From UBA685 sp002299005 (GTDB taxonomy: Bacteria; Pseudomonadota; Alphaproteobacteria; Puniceispirillales; Puniceispirillaceae): 64,000 bases of DNA. The stretch lies in NCBI GenBank assembly GCA_963966775.1, contig CAXAAH010000005.1:1-64000 (forward strand). The letters run 5' to 3'. A model generated the notes under the pieces. The model was not told where the DNA came from. It was given only the letters and a program-made list of their open reading frames with translations, and searched no databases. Below, one piece after another: positions 44,864 through 53,261 of this stretch. Numbering within the stretch: position 1 is the first letter of the stretch; each line of letters begins with the position of its first letter. The position numbers and the translations under genes are program-made.

Positions 44864-44900
44864 AGACCCCTTCTATCGCCTGATAGAGGGGGTCTGAATA
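44864..44900 (-). terminator. Terminator oriented leftward, downstream of the integrase remnant
   Basis: A 14-bp stem with a single mismatch (arms starting AGACCCC and ending GGGGTCT, loop about 4 bases) is followed by TTTTT on the minus strand only. On the plus strand the stem is followed by GAATA. It therefore best terminates leftward transcripts, such as one from the integrase fragment, although the permease operon also ends here. Confidence 0.6.
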
Positions 44901-45040
44901 TGGTGAGGCAACACACATACAAAATATGAGACATTATGATTTTGATGCCTGTGACTTTACTCTAAAGCCTCTTGCTATATCAGAAATATTTGTCACTGCT
45001 ATAAAGCAGATTTTAGGAGCTTGTTAGCTGCTCACCCTTT

Positions 45041-45349
45041 TCATTTAAGATGAATGATAAAATTTGTGGTGACGGTTAGATGTTGCGGCTGTGGTGTGGC
45101 GGTGATGGTCAGGGCATTGATTTTGCGGCGGGCAATATTGCGGGCTTCATCGATGTCCATGCGGTCGGCATCACCGATGGTTTCATACTGCCTGATCTGA
45201 TTGCGCGTCGCATTAAGGACAAAACGGCGGCACCCTGTTGGTGTCACCCGCAAAAATAATCCTTTCAATTTTTTATCACGAATGATAAAAGTCTTACTTC
45301 GAGGCAAGGCTATCTTTAAGAGGTTTTGTGTGAGCGTACGGGTTATCAT
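45041..45349 (-). pseudogene. N-terminal fragment of a phage/island tyrosine integrase
   Basis: A 102-codon frame matching only the arm-type DNA-binding N-terminal domain (DUF4102) of tyrosine integrases: IRDKKLKGLFLRVTPTGCRRFVL, an IGDADRMDIDEARNIARR helix. The core-binding and catalytic R-H-R-Y domains, some 300 residues, are absent. After about residue 80 the similarity stops, near a 16-bp copy of the start of the neighbouring tRNA-Gly gene. The start codon has a perfect AAGGAG ribosome binding site 7 bases upstream, so a short protein could still be made. This is most likely the remnant of an element that integrated by the tRNA. Confidence 0.75.
45083..45098. repeat. Copy of the 5' end of tRNA-Gly (possible att remnant)
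   Basis: GTTGCGGCTGTGGTGT here is identical to 45449-45464, which spans the first bases of the tRNA-Gly gene. Allowing two mismatches, the match extends to 22 bp (45083-45104 against 45449-45470). Both copies are in the same orientation, 366 bp apart, bracketing the integrase fragment. Confidence 0.7.
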
Positions 45350-45451
45350 ATTCGTCTCCTTTTTTGGGCAAAATTCATGTTGAATTCAGCCTTGGGAAAA
45401 AAATACGATGATGATTTACTCAATGTTCTCAGATAGATAGCAACCAAAGTT

Positions 45452-45525
45452 GCGGCTGTGGTGTAGTGGTAGCACAAGAGCCTTCCAAGCTCTTAGGGCC
45501 AGTTCAAGTCTGGTCAGCCGCTCCA
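45452..45525 (+). tRNA. tRNA-Gly (anticodon UCC), CCA encoded
   Basis: Acceptor stem GCGGCTG/CAGCCGC, anticodon stem AGAGC/GCTCT around loop CTTCCAA (anticodon UCC), T loop GTTCAAGTC, discriminator T and encoded CCA. Its 5' end is duplicated inside the integrase remnant to the left. Confidence 0.95.
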
Positions 45526-45543
45526 ACTTTCCTATTATCCAAA

Positions 45544-45577
45544 TAAAAAACCGCTACGCCCATTTCAGGCGTAACGG
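45544..45577 (-). terminator. Terminator of msrA
   Basis: On the minus strand CCGTTACGCC pairs with GGCGTAGCGG (one mismatch, 7-base loop) and is followed by TTTTTT. It lies about 30 bases beyond the msrA stop codon. Confidence 0.85.
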
Positions 45578-45605
45578 CTGATACTATACCCCTAGCTATC
45601 TGGCC

Positions 45606-46226
45606 CTAGCTATCTGCGTTCAACGCCCTAACGCGTGCATCACGCCCGCATGTTGTGCGGTAAAACTTATAGCGGAAGGGGTTTTTCAGATAATAATCCT
45701 GATGATACTGTTCTGCTGGCCAGAATTTTACATCATCCTCAATCGGCACAACCGACGTATCAGGCGCAAGCGCTTCGGCTATCATCCGCTCTTCATCACT
45801 TTTGACATGTATCGCCGGCGTATAGGCCCTGCCCCTATCACAGAATTGCCCGCTATCATCTTGATAATCGACATGGCGATAATAATAATCAATCAGCTCC
45901 TCAAAAGAGATGGCCTCAGGGTCATAATGAACTTGCACCACTTCGCGATAACCGGCGTGAGATTGATAGGTTGGATTAGCCTTATCACCGCCCGCATAGC
46001 CAGACACCACCTCATAGATAGCATCTAGTTTTTCATAATCCTTTTCGATGCACCAAAAACAGCCACCGGCCAAAATCACACTTTGTGCCCCATCGGGCAG
46101 ATTTTCGGCAAATTCGCCGTAAGATGAGCCTGCCTGTGCCGGCGCCATAGAGGCGCTCACGATTATCCCAAGCGCAAGAGACCCCCATAATGTTGCCATC
46201 TTTGAACGCAATTTGTTTGTTTGCAT
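45606..46226 (-). CDS. msrA: Exported peptide-methionine (S)-S-oxide reductase
   Basis: The enzyme reduces the S epimer of methionine sulfoxide. The 206-residue protein has the catalytic GGCFWC motif, SGYAGG, the GHAEVVxV-like stretch HAGYREVVQVHYDPE, and QFCDRGRAY. Residues 1-32 form a signal peptide (basic start, hydrophobic LWGSLALGIIVSA, cleavage after PAQA), so it acts in the periplasm. A resolving cysteine is plausible at TTCGRD near the C-terminus. It is monocistronic with a terminator. The cytoplasmic-type msrB is at 12697. Confidence 0.93.
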   Translation of the reverse strand: MQTNKLRSKMATLWGSLALGIIVSASMAPAQAGSSYGEFAENLPDGAQSVILAGGCFWCIEKDYEKLDAIYEVVSGYAGGDKANPTYQSHAGYREVVQVHYDPEAISFEELIDYYYRHVDYQDDSGQFCDRGRAYTPAIHVKSDEERMIAEALAPDTSVVPIEDDVKFWPAEQYHQDYYLKNPFRYKFYRTTCGRDARVRALNADS

Positions 46227-46601
46227 TTGTCAGCACCTTTCTCTCAGCCGCCCTATTATCTAAGCGCGCTATGTTGATGTTCATTTCGTCAAAACGACAG
46301 ATTCAAGCTGTCTCACCAAACTTCCAATAGTCTATCATCCTGCATGAATGAGGCCATTATACGACCGGTTAACGCTTTTTTCGGCCATAATTATGACGCC
46401 TAAATCAGAAAACACGCCTATATTTGCATACAAATTAGGCATTTTATCCAATTACTGCTTAAATAATAATCATAATTCAAAATTTTGCTCAGGGCGGTGC
46501 ATTTCCTGCATCTCTGCAAGGGCGCTATGCTAGCAGGGAAGGCTAAGAATTTACGCCTTGGTGCGTTAATAGATCACAAATTTTGTAAGAGTGAGTATAA
46601 A
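46227..46601. other. Non-coding stretch between msrA and amtB
   Basis: This divergent intergenic region is A/T-rich in its middle. It has no convincing gene. A sigma54-like element at 46492-46511 is annotated separately. Confidence 0.5.
46495..46510 (+). promoter_or_regulatory. Possible sigma54 promoter of amtB-glnK
   Basis: CGGTGC-ATTTC-CTGCA keeps the essential GG-N10-GC spacing (GG 46496-46497, GC 46508-46509) and several other bases of the sigma54 consensus TGGCAC-N5-TTGCA, with four mismatches. It lies about 95 bases before the amtB start codon. Ntr/sigma54 control of amtB-glnK is common in proteobacteria, but this match is weak on its own. Confidence 0.3.
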
Positions 46602-47882
46602 ATGTTTCGTAAAATCGCGCTAACGATGGGCCTTATTGCCCTCACGCCTTCACTGGCATTTGCGGCTTTGGACACAGGCGATACAGCCTGGATCACCACA
46701 GCCACTGCCCTTGTTCTATTCATGACATTGCCTGGCCTAGCCTTGTTCTATGCCGGTCTTGTTCAGCCAAAGAATGTTGTGTCAGTCTTGATGCATCACT
46801 TCGCGGTGGCTTGTTTATGTTCTGTTTTGTGGGTGGTTGCTGGCTATTCAATTGCTTTTTCAGGTGGCGGCGCTTGGTTCGGCGATTTGAGCAATTTGTT
46901 CATGACACAAATCACAATGGACAGCCTATCAGGCACAATTCCTGAATCACTATTTGCCGCGTTCCAGATGACTTTTGCGGTTATCACACCTGCGCTTGTT
47001 ATTGGCGCTTATGTAGAACGCATCAAATTCTCAGCTGTTTTGATTTTCTCAGGCCTATGGTTGCTTGTGGTATATGCCCCTGTGACACATTGGATTTGGG
47101 GCGGCGGCATCATGGCAGGCTGGGGCGTGCTTGATTTTGCTGGCGGCATCGTGGTTCACGCCACAGCAGGTACAGCCGCGCTTGTCGCAGCTATCGTGCT
47201 TGGTAAGCGTCGCAGCTTCCCATCATCTGTTCAACCACCACATAGCCCAATCCTAACAATGATTGGCGCAAGCATGTTGTGGGTTGGCTGGTTTGGCTTT
47301 AATGGCGGCTCAGCTCTTGGCGCAGGCCAGAGCGCTGCTATGGCGATTATGGTCACACATATCTCAGCGGCTGTTGCTTCATTGGTATGGATGTTCATCG
47401 AATGGCGCCGTTTTGGCAGACCATCATTGGTTGGCATGGTAACAGGTATGGTCGCAGGTCTTGCAACCGTAACACCTGCTTCAGGCTTCATCGGTGTACC
47501 TGGTGGCATCATCCTTGGTCTTGCGGGCGGTTATGTCTGTTATGTCGCTGTTGACCTTATCAGAGGCAAGTTGAAGATTGATGATTCATTGGATGTATTC
47601 GCAGTCCACGGTGTCGGCGGTATCCTTGGCTCATTGCTTGTCGCTGTATTGGCAACCGAAGCTTTCTCAGGCACAGGCCTTGGCGAAGGCGTCAGCGTTG
47701 CCTCACAGCTTTCAGTCCAAGCTATGTCAATTGCCATCACTGTTGTCTGGACAGCGGTCGCTTCATACGCCATCTTTAAAATTGCCGGCCTTGTGAGCGG
47801 TGGTATCCGTGTGGAAGAGATGGAAGAAATTGAAGGCCTTGATCTGACACAACATGGTGAACGTGGCTATCACAATAGCTAA
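46602..47882 (+). CDS. amtB: Ammonium transporter
   Basis: AmtB conducts ammonium/ammonia into the cell. The 426-residue protein begins with a cleavable signal peptide (MFRKIALTMGLIALTPSLAFA) and has 11 membrane helices. Visible signatures are the GLALFYAGLV region, VTHWIWGGG, DFAGGIVVHATAGTAAL (pore histidine), WFGFNGGSAL and DVFAVHGVGGILG (second pore histidine). An open frame extends 39 codons upstream but lacks a family match. The start at 46602 gives the standard mature protein. It is 29 bp ahead of glnK, the PII protein that plugs it. Confidence 0.95.
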   Translation: MFRKIALTMGLIALTPSLAFAALDTGDTAWITTATALVLFMTLPGLALFYAGLVQPKNVVSVLMHHFAVACLCSVLWVVAGYSIAFSGGGAWFGDLSNLFMTQITMDSLSGTIPESLFAAFQMTFAVITPALVIGAYVERIKFSAVLIFSGLWLLVVYAPVTHWIWGGGIMAGWGVLDFAGGIVVHATAGTAALVAAIVLGKRRSFPSSVQPPHSPILTMIGASMLWVGWFGFNGGSALGAGQSAAMAIMVTHISAAVASLVWMFIEWRRFGRPSLVGMVTGMVAGLATVTPASGFIGVPGGIILGLAGGYVCYVAVDLIRGKLKIDDSLDVFAVHGVGGILGSLLVAVLATEAFSGTGLGEGVSVASQLSVQAMSIAITVVWTAVASYAIFKIAGLVSGGIRVEEMEEIEGLDLTQHGERGYHNS

Positions 47883-47911
47883 GCATTCGCGCTAAGAAAG
47901 AGAGAGACAAA

Positions 47912-48253
47912 ATGAAATATATCATTGCTATTATCAAACCTTTCAAGCTAGACGACGTTCGTGAAGCGTTGATGAGCCAAGGTGTCGAAGGCCTAACAGT
48001 ATCAGAGGTCAAAGGTTTTGGCCGTCAACGTGGTCAGACTGAGATCTATCGCGGTGCTGAATATGATGTGGCCTTTGTACCAAAGGTCAAGCTAGAGATT
48101 GCTTGTAAAGCAAGCGCATCTGATGCAATTGTTGCCACCCTCAAAGAAGCCGCTGGCACTGATAAAATCGGTGACGGTAAGATCTTTGTGATGGATTTGG
48201 AGCAAGCGCATCGTATCCGCACAGGCGAGACGGATGATGAAGCGTTAAGCTAA
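47912..48253 (+). CDS. glnK: Nitrogen regulatory protein P-II (GlnK)
   Basis: A second PII protein of 113 residues. MKYIIAIIKPFKLDDVREAL start, T-loop with Y51 in EIYRGAEYDVAFVPK, C-terminal GDGKIFVMDLEQAHRIRTGE. Pairing with amtB marks it as GlnK, which binds and closes AmtB when nitrogen is plentiful. GAGAGA precedes the ATG. It differs from the glnA-linked paralogue at 1758 mainly in the T-loop base and C-terminus. A terminator inside the end of queG follows. Confidence 0.95.
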   Translation: MKYIIAIIKPFKLDDVREALMSQGVEGLTVSEVKGFGRQRGQTEIYRGAEYDVAFVPKVKLEIACKASASDAIVATLKEAAGTDKIGDGKIFVMDLEQAHRIRTGETDDEALS

Positions 48254-48275
48254 GTCATCCTAGCTGATAATTTTT

Positions 48276-49409
48276 CTAAGAGGGCTCTTGCTTGGCAAGG
48301 GCCCTTTTCCATTCTGCCTCAATCTCTTGATTTGAGGAAGGCTGATAGAGGGCATGTAAATCATCACGGCTTATCAGCCTCGATAGCGCCCAAATCGCCA
48401 TGCCGTGCACAAGCCCCATCTCACTGTCAAGATAGGGGCGCACAAGCGGGGCAAGTGAGGCATCGCCGGAATTACCAACAGCGATAAGCACATTGCGCAT
48501 AAACCGCTCAAATCCCGCACGCCTGACAGGCATGGACGCAAATTTCGACCGGAAACCAGCCTCATCTAGCATCAGTAATTCAGACAAAGGATAGAGCGCC
48601 GGATCATGCTTTGGCTGGAGCTTTATCGTCGCAGAAACTTGGGCAAATTTGTTCCAAGGGCAAACCGCGAGGCAATCATCACAGCCAAAGATACGGTTAC
48701 CGATCGCGGTGCGAAATTCAGGCGCGATTTGGCTTTTTTGCTCGATCGTCATATAGGATATACAACGCCGCGCATCGAGCTGGTAAGGCGCAGGGAAGGC
48801 ATTTGTGGGGCAGATATCAAGGCACGCTGTGCAATTGCCGCAATGGTCACTCTCAGCTGTATCTGTCGGCAACAGCGCATCTGTTAGGATTATGCCCAAA
48901 AACAACCAAGAGCCAAAGTCACGACTGACCAAATTTGTGTGCTTACCTTGCCAGCCAAGCCCTGATTTCTCTGCAAGCGGCTTTTCCATTAAAGGCGCGG
49001 TATCAACGAAAACCTTCACCTGACAGCCGAGTTTAGCGGCTATTTGGCCTGCCAATTGCTTCAGCTTACCTTTAATGACCTCATGATAATCACGGCCTCT
49101 GGCATAGACAGAAATATTGCCGGCATTATGATGCGCTAAATTATCAAGCGGGTTATGGTCAGGGCCATAATTAACGCCCAAAACAATCGCCGAGCGCGCC
49201 TCTTCCCACATCGCATCAGGCGAGGCACGTCTTGTGCCTGTCTCATCAAGCCATGACATCTCACCATGATAGCCAGCGGCCACGAAATCAGCCAATCTCT
49301 TGGCCGTAATCTCTGGCAAATGCGCGGCTGTCAGGTAGCAACTATCAAAGCCATTATCGACGGCCTTTGCCTTAATCCAGCTTTGCTTATCCATGCTATC
49401 TGTCATCAT
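48276..49409 (-). CDS. queG: Epoxyqueuosine reductase
   Basis: The enzyme performs the last step of queuosine synthesis, reducing epoxyqueuosine in tRNA with a cobalamin cofactor and two [4Fe-4S] clusters. The 377-residue protein has CGNCTACLDICPTNAF and CDDCLAVCPWN cluster motifs, VDTAPLMEKPLAEKSGLGW (catalytic aspartate region), and a HEAT-like C-terminal domain. It starts right after the tgt stop codon (the tgt TAG ends at 49410). Its 3' end carries the glnK terminator hairpin. Third gene of queA-tgt-queG. Confidence 0.95.
   Translation of the reverse strand: MMTDSMDKQSWIKAKAVDNGFDSCYLTAAHLPEITAKRLADFVAAGYHGEMSWLDETGTRRASPDAMWEEARSAIVLGVNYGPDHNPLDNLAHHNAGNISVYARGRDYHEVIKGKLKQLAGQIAAKLGCQVKVFVDTAPLMEKPLAEKSGLGWQGKHTNLVSRDFGSWLFLGIILTDALLPTDTAESDHCGNCTACLDICPTNAFPAPYQLDARRCISYMTIEQKSQIAPEFRTAIGNRIFGCDDCLAVCPWNKFAQVSATIKLQPKHDPALYPLSELLMLDEAGFRSKFASMPVRRAGFERFMRNVLIAVGNSGDASLAPLVRPYLDSEMGLVHGMAIWALSRLISRDDLHALYQPSSNQEIEAEWKRALAKQEPS
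48282..48308 (+). terminator. Terminator of amtB-glnK inside the queG coding end
   Basis: GGGCTCTTGC (48282-48291) pairs with GCAAGGGCCC (48295-48304, one G-T pair, 3-base loop) followed by TTTT. The same bases encode the last residues of convergent queG. Confidence 0.8.
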
Positions 49410-50576
49410 CTAGAGCGGGTCAATATCACCCATCGCTTGCTGTGCCTCAAATTGGGCTTGGAAACTGGCGAAGCTACCCTGCTCAATCGCAGAGCGCATG
49501 CCAGCCATCAGATCTTGATAATACTGCAAATTATGCCACGTCAGCAACATCAGCCCCTGCACCTCATCTGCTTTGAATAGATGGTGCAAATAAGCGCGTC
49601 CATAAAGACTGCAAGCGGGGCAAGAACAGGCCTCATCAAGGGGTCTGTCATCATCCTTATGGCGGGCATTTTTGATATTCACAGTGCCACGATGCGTAAA
49701 GGCTTGGCCTGTGCGCCCTGAACGTGTTGGCAGAACACAGTCGAACATATCCACCCCGCGCGCAACCGCGCCGACCAAATCAGATGGCTTGCCCACGCCC
49801 ATCAAATAGCGCGGCTTCTCATCCACCATCATAGGCGTGGTGAAATCGAGCGTATCAAACATCGCCTCTTGGCCCTCACCCACGGCAAGACCGCCAATCG
49901 CATAGCCTTCAAAATCAAGCTCACGCAGTTTTTCAACAGATTCAGCACGCAGATCTTCAAACACAGAGCCTTGCACGATGCCAAATTGCCCATAGCCTTT
50001 GCGCGCAACAAACGCATCACGTGACCGCTTGGCCCAACGCATAGATAGGCGCATAGACTCAGCCGCAACCTCATGAGTGGCAGGGTACGGGGTACATTCA
50101 TCAAACGCCATCGTGATAGTCGCATCTAATTTATGCTGAATATCGGTTGAAATCTCAGGGCTTAGGCGATGGGCAGAGCCATCTAGGTGCGATTTGAAGG
50201 TCACACCATCTTCATCAATCTTGCGCAAAGCACCGAGAGACATCACCTGAAAGCCGCCTGAATCCGTCAATAATGGCTTATGCCAGCCCATCATCTTGCG
50301 GACACCGCCAAGACGCTCAACGCGGTCAGGGCCGGGGCGTAACATCAGATGATACGTGTTCGACAGGATAATCTCAGCCCCGGTAGAAGCCACAGATTGC
50401 GGCATCATCGCCTTGACCGAAGCCGCTGTGCCAACAGGCATAAAGACAGGCGTTTGGATGGTGCCCCAAGCCGTTTTAACCTCACCGCGGCGCGCCATGC
50501 CATCTGTGGCTTTGAGTGTAAAGCCAAAGTCATTCTCAGGCACAGTCGGGAAAGCATCTCGCTCGAATAAGGTCAT
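49410..50576 (-). CDS. tgt: tRNA-guanine transglycosylase
   Basis: Tgt exchanges guanine-34 for preQ1 in tRNAs with GUN anticodons (Asp, Asn, His, Tyr). The 388-residue TIM-barrel protein has TPVFMPVGTAASVK, SNTYHLMLRPG, LLTDSGGFQVMSL (catalytic Asp), DVFDCVLPTRSGRTGQAFT (second Asp) and the zinc site CSCPACSLYGRAYLHHL. Start ATG 50576 overlaps the queA stop as ATGA; an eight-codon upstream extension is less likely. The tRNA-His of this window is one of its expected targets. Confidence 0.96.
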   Translation of the reverse strand: MTLFERDAFPTVPENDFGFTLKATDGMARRGEVKTAWGTIQTPVFMPVGTAASVKAMMPQSVASTGAEIILSNTYHLMLRPGPDRVERLGGVRKMMGWHKPLLTDSGGFQVMSLGALRKIDEDGVTFKSHLDGSAHRLSPEISTDIQHKLDATITMAFDECTPYPATHEVAAESMRLSMRWAKRSRDAFVARKGYGQFGIVQGSVFEDLRAESVEKLRELDFEGYAIGGLAVGEGQEAMFDTLDFTTPMMVDEKPRYLMGVGKPSDLVGAVARGVDMFDCVLPTRSGRTGQAFTHRGTVNIKNARHKDDDRPLDEACSCPACSLYGRAYLHHLFKADEVQGLMLLTWHNLQYYQDLMAGMRSAIEQGSFASFQAQFEAQQAMGDIDPL

Positions 50577-51610
50577 GATGTGTGACGCTCCAATAAACAC
50601 GCATCGCCATAGCTGAAGAAACGATATTTTTCCTCAACCGCACAGCGATAGGTTTCCTTCATAAAATCATAGCCCGAAAAAGCACTTACCAGCATCAGTA
50701 AAGTGGATTTCGGCAAGTGAAAATTGGTCATGAGCATATCCGCAGACCCGATTTGAAAGCCGGGTGTGATAAAAATATCTGTCTCACCTGAAAAGGCCTC
50801 AAAGCGCCCGAACTTCTGCCAGATAGTCTCAAGAATGCGCAAAGAGGTGGTGCCAACACAGATAATGCGCTTGCCATTTGCGCGCGCCTCATTGAGCTGG
50901 TCTGCGACCGCCTTATTAAGCGCGCCCCATTCGGAATGCATCTTATGTTCCGAGATATTATCGACCTTCACCGGCAAGAACGTCCCTGCCCCGACATGCA
51001 AGGTGACCTCTGCCAGACTAACGCCTTTGTCTGTTAGCCTATTACGCAACTCATCGGTAAAGTGAAGCCCTGCGGTTGGCGCGGCAACGGCCCCGCTATG
51101 ACGCGCGAATAATGTCTGATAATGCGCATCATCTTGCTCATCAGGCCCTGCGTCTCTTTTGATATAAGGCGGCAAAGGCATCGCGCCTTGCGCCAAGATA
51201 GCGTCATCAAGCGCGGTGCCAGAGACTGAAAAGGCAATCTCAACGCCGCCGCCCTCTTCAACAGCCACAACCTCACAGCTAAGCCCCTCTTTGAAGGTAA
51301 CCACTGTGCCAATAGGGCATTTTTTGGCTGGCTTAGCAAAGGCTGTCCATCTATCGGGCGCGGTGCGCTTTAACAGCGTAAAACGTGCCTGCCCTGCGCC
51401 TCTTGTGCCATGCATTAAGGCCGGAATAACCTTGGTGTTATTCACGACCAAAACATCGCCCTCTTGCAAGATGGCGGGCAAATCGCCGATTGTTTGATGT
51501 TGATGGCTTTGATTAAGACAATTGAGCAAGCGGGCACTATCGCGCGGGCTTGCTGGATGTTGCGCAATCAATTCGGGTGGCAGGTTATAATCAAAATCAC
51601 TTAACTGCAT
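50573..51610 (-). CDS. queA: S-adenosylmethionine:tRNA ribosyltransferase-isomerase
   Basis: QueA transfers the ribosyl part of S-adenosylmethionine to preQ1-tRNA to form epoxyqueuosine. The 345-residue protein starts MQLSDFDYNLPPELIAQHP and shows NNTKVIPALMHG, AAPTAGLHFTDEL, HVGAGTFLPVK and NFHLPKSTLLMLVSAF, all typical. It is preceded by kdsD with 27 bp and followed by tgt with ATGA overlap, so at least three queuosine genes are co-transcribed. Confidence 0.96.
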   Translation of the reverse strand: MQLSDFDYNLPPELIAQHPASPRDSARLLNCLNQSHQHQTIGDLPAILQEGDVLVVNNTKVIPALMHGTRGAGQARFTLLKRTAPDRWTAFAKPAKKCPIGTVVTFKEGLSCEVVAVEEGGGVEIAFSVSGTALDDAILAQGAMPLPPYIKRDAGPDEQDDAHYQTLFARHSGAVAAPTAGLHFTDELRNRLTDKGVSLAEVTLHVGAGTFLPVKVDNISEHKMHSEWGALNKAVADQLNEARANGKRIICVGTTSLRILETIWQKFGRFEAFSGETDIFITPGFQIGSADMLMTNFHLPKSTLLMLVSAFSGYDFMKETYRCAVEEKYRFFSYGDACLLERHTS

Positions 51611-51637
51611 GGGGGGTCACAATTTCAACTAATCGCA

Positions 51638-52588
51638 TTAAAAAATTTGGATAATGCCGCAAACAGGCGACGACGCATCTTGCGTTTCGCGCACGACCAA
51701 GGATTGTATCTTGGCATTGGTCATTCTATCTTCGGCATCACCAAGATTGGTATCTTTGGCAACAAATTGCGGGCTTGCATTCATAATCTCAGCAGCCTTG
51801 GTCGCATCAAGCGCGCGTGCTTCGACCAGCATCCGGCGCAAATCACCATCTGTGATAATGCCCGCCAGATTATCCGGCGTCCCAACAAGCGCAAGGCCAA
51901 GACGGCTATTAGTCATCTCAACAATCACCTTATCCATCATCGCATCAGCTGACACATAGGGCAGGTTTGATGAGATCATCTTATCACCAACGCTATTTAA
52001 CAGCTTTTGGCCCAATTTACCGCCCGGGTGGCGCGCGGCAAAATCTTCTGCTTTGAAACCGCGATGTTCCATCAGAACCACCGCCAGCGCATCGCCAAGG
52101 ACGAGGGCCGCCATAGAGGAGGTAGTCGGCGCCAGATTTAGCGGGCAAGCTTCCTTATCCACAGACGCATCCAAGATAACATCCGCGGCCTTGCCAAGTG
52201 AGCTATCAATGCGGCCAATCAGCGAGATGATCTTCACATTTAAGCGCTTCAAAGCAGGCAGTAATTTTACCACCTCTTCTGTTTCCCCTGAATTTGAAAT
52301 AAGGATAATCACATCATTCGCACGCACCATACCCAAATCGCCATGGATGGCTTCTGCGGGGTGCAAAAACAAAGCTGGCGTGCCTGTAGATGAGAGGGTG
52401 GCGGCAATTTTACGCCCGACAAGACCAGACTTACCCATGCCGCAGACGACCAAATGCCCGTCATGATTTAGGATAAGTTCAATCGCTTTATCAAGCGCGC
52501 CATCCATACCTGTCTCAAGACGCGTAATCGCGTCGCGATAGGTGGCGAGAAGTGTTTTGGCTGAATCAAGTGTAACTTTATGCATCAT
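51638..52588 (-). CDS. kdsD: Arabinose-5-phosphate isomerase
   Basis: KdsD converts ribulose 5-phosphate to arabinose 5-phosphate, the first step to the KDO sugar of lipopolysaccharide. The 316-residue protein has a SIS sugar-isomerase domain (VVCGMGKSGLVGRKIAATLSSTG, LISNSGETEEVV, HPGGKLGQ) and two CBS domains (about residues 205-316, e.g. GIITDGDLRRML). It is odd to find it between molybdenum cofactor genes (mobA, 64 bp upstream) and queuosine genes (queA, 27 bp downstream), all leftward. Two adjacent ATG codons open the gene. Confidence 0.92.
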   Translation of the reverse strand: MMHKVTLDSAKTLLATYRDAITRLETGMDGALDKAIELILNHDGHLVVCGMGKSGLVGRKIAATLSSTGTPALFLHPAEAIHGDLGMVRANDVIILISNSGETEEVVKLLPALKRLNVKIISLIGRIDSSLGKAADVILDASVDKEACPLNLAPTTSSMAALVLGDALAVVLMEHRGFKAEDFAARHPGGKLGQKLLNSVGDKMISSNLPYVSADAMMDKVIVEMTNSRLGLALVGTPDNLAGIITDGDLRRMLVEARALDATKAAEIMNASPQFVAKDTNLGDAEDRMTNAKIQSLVVRETQDASSPVCGIIQIF

Positions 52589-52652
52589 AACAGAATACTT
52601 ACCGATTTTATGGCAAAAAAGCGAGTGCTAATTGCTCTCTAGCATGGGCCTT

Positions 52653-53261
52653 TTAGGCGCTGATTGTCGCATGATAGGCGGCTAAATCATCAGGGCGATT
52701 GAGATTTAAAAACGGGTCTGGCGTCCCTTCATAGTCAAGATAATGACAGCCCACCGCCTCTGTGAAAGCATCAATTTTACGCACCCCCTCCTCAATCAGA
52801 GCCTCTTCTAGCGCCGCAAAAACACGCAATGACCACAGCCCTATCACAGGATGCGTGCGGCCAGCGCTTTTGACGCTTACAAGGTCTGTTTGATGCGCCA
52901 TCGCCGCCGTCATCATATCAGTGGCAATTGTCGCAGGGATAAGCGGCGCGTCTGTCGGCAAGACCACCAGCCATTGGCAATTTGGGCGGTTTTCTTTGAT
53001 ATGGCGCATCGCGGCATAAATGCCTGATAAAGGGCCTTGATGATCTGGCAAGATATCTGGCACGACCTCAAGCCCATAATGGGCAAATCGCGCGCCATCA
53101 CCATTGGCATTCAAAAACAGATAAGGCGCGTCTTGAAACCGCTCAATCAGGCTTGCGAGCAATGTCTTGCCGCCAATGTTAATCTCGCCCTTATCACCGC
53201 CGCCCATGCGCCGCGCTAGGCCGCCTGCTAGCAGGCATATCGCATAATCAGTCTGGCTCAT
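52653..53261 (-). CDS. mobA: Molybdenum cofactor guanylyltransferase
   Basis: MobA attaches GMP to molybdopterin to form (bis-)MGD, the cofactor of the formate dehydrogenase at 27276. The 202-residue protein has the nucleotidyltransferase start CLLAGGLARRMGGGDKG, the DQGPLSG-like stretch HQGPLSGIYAAM, and LPTDAPLIP. ATG 53261 overlaps the fdhD stop as ATGA, so the two are translationally coupled. Xanthine dehydrogenase uses unmodified or differently modified cofactor, so the main client here is formate dehydrogenase. Confidence 0.93.
   Translation of the reverse strand: MSQTDYAICLLAGGLARRMGGGDKGEINIGGKTLLASLIERFQDAPYLFLNANGDGARFAHYGLEVVPDILPDHQGPLSGIYAAMRHIKENRPNCQWLVVLPTDAPLIPATIATDMMTAAMAHQTDLVSVKSAGRTHPVIGLWSLRVFAALEEALIEEGVRKIDAFTEAVGCHYLDYEGTPDPFLNLNRPDDLAAYHATISA

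Noticed and set aside
46485..46601. A 39-codon N-terminal extension of amtB
   Set aside because: It has no family match, would bury the signal peptide, and overlaps the likely promoter.
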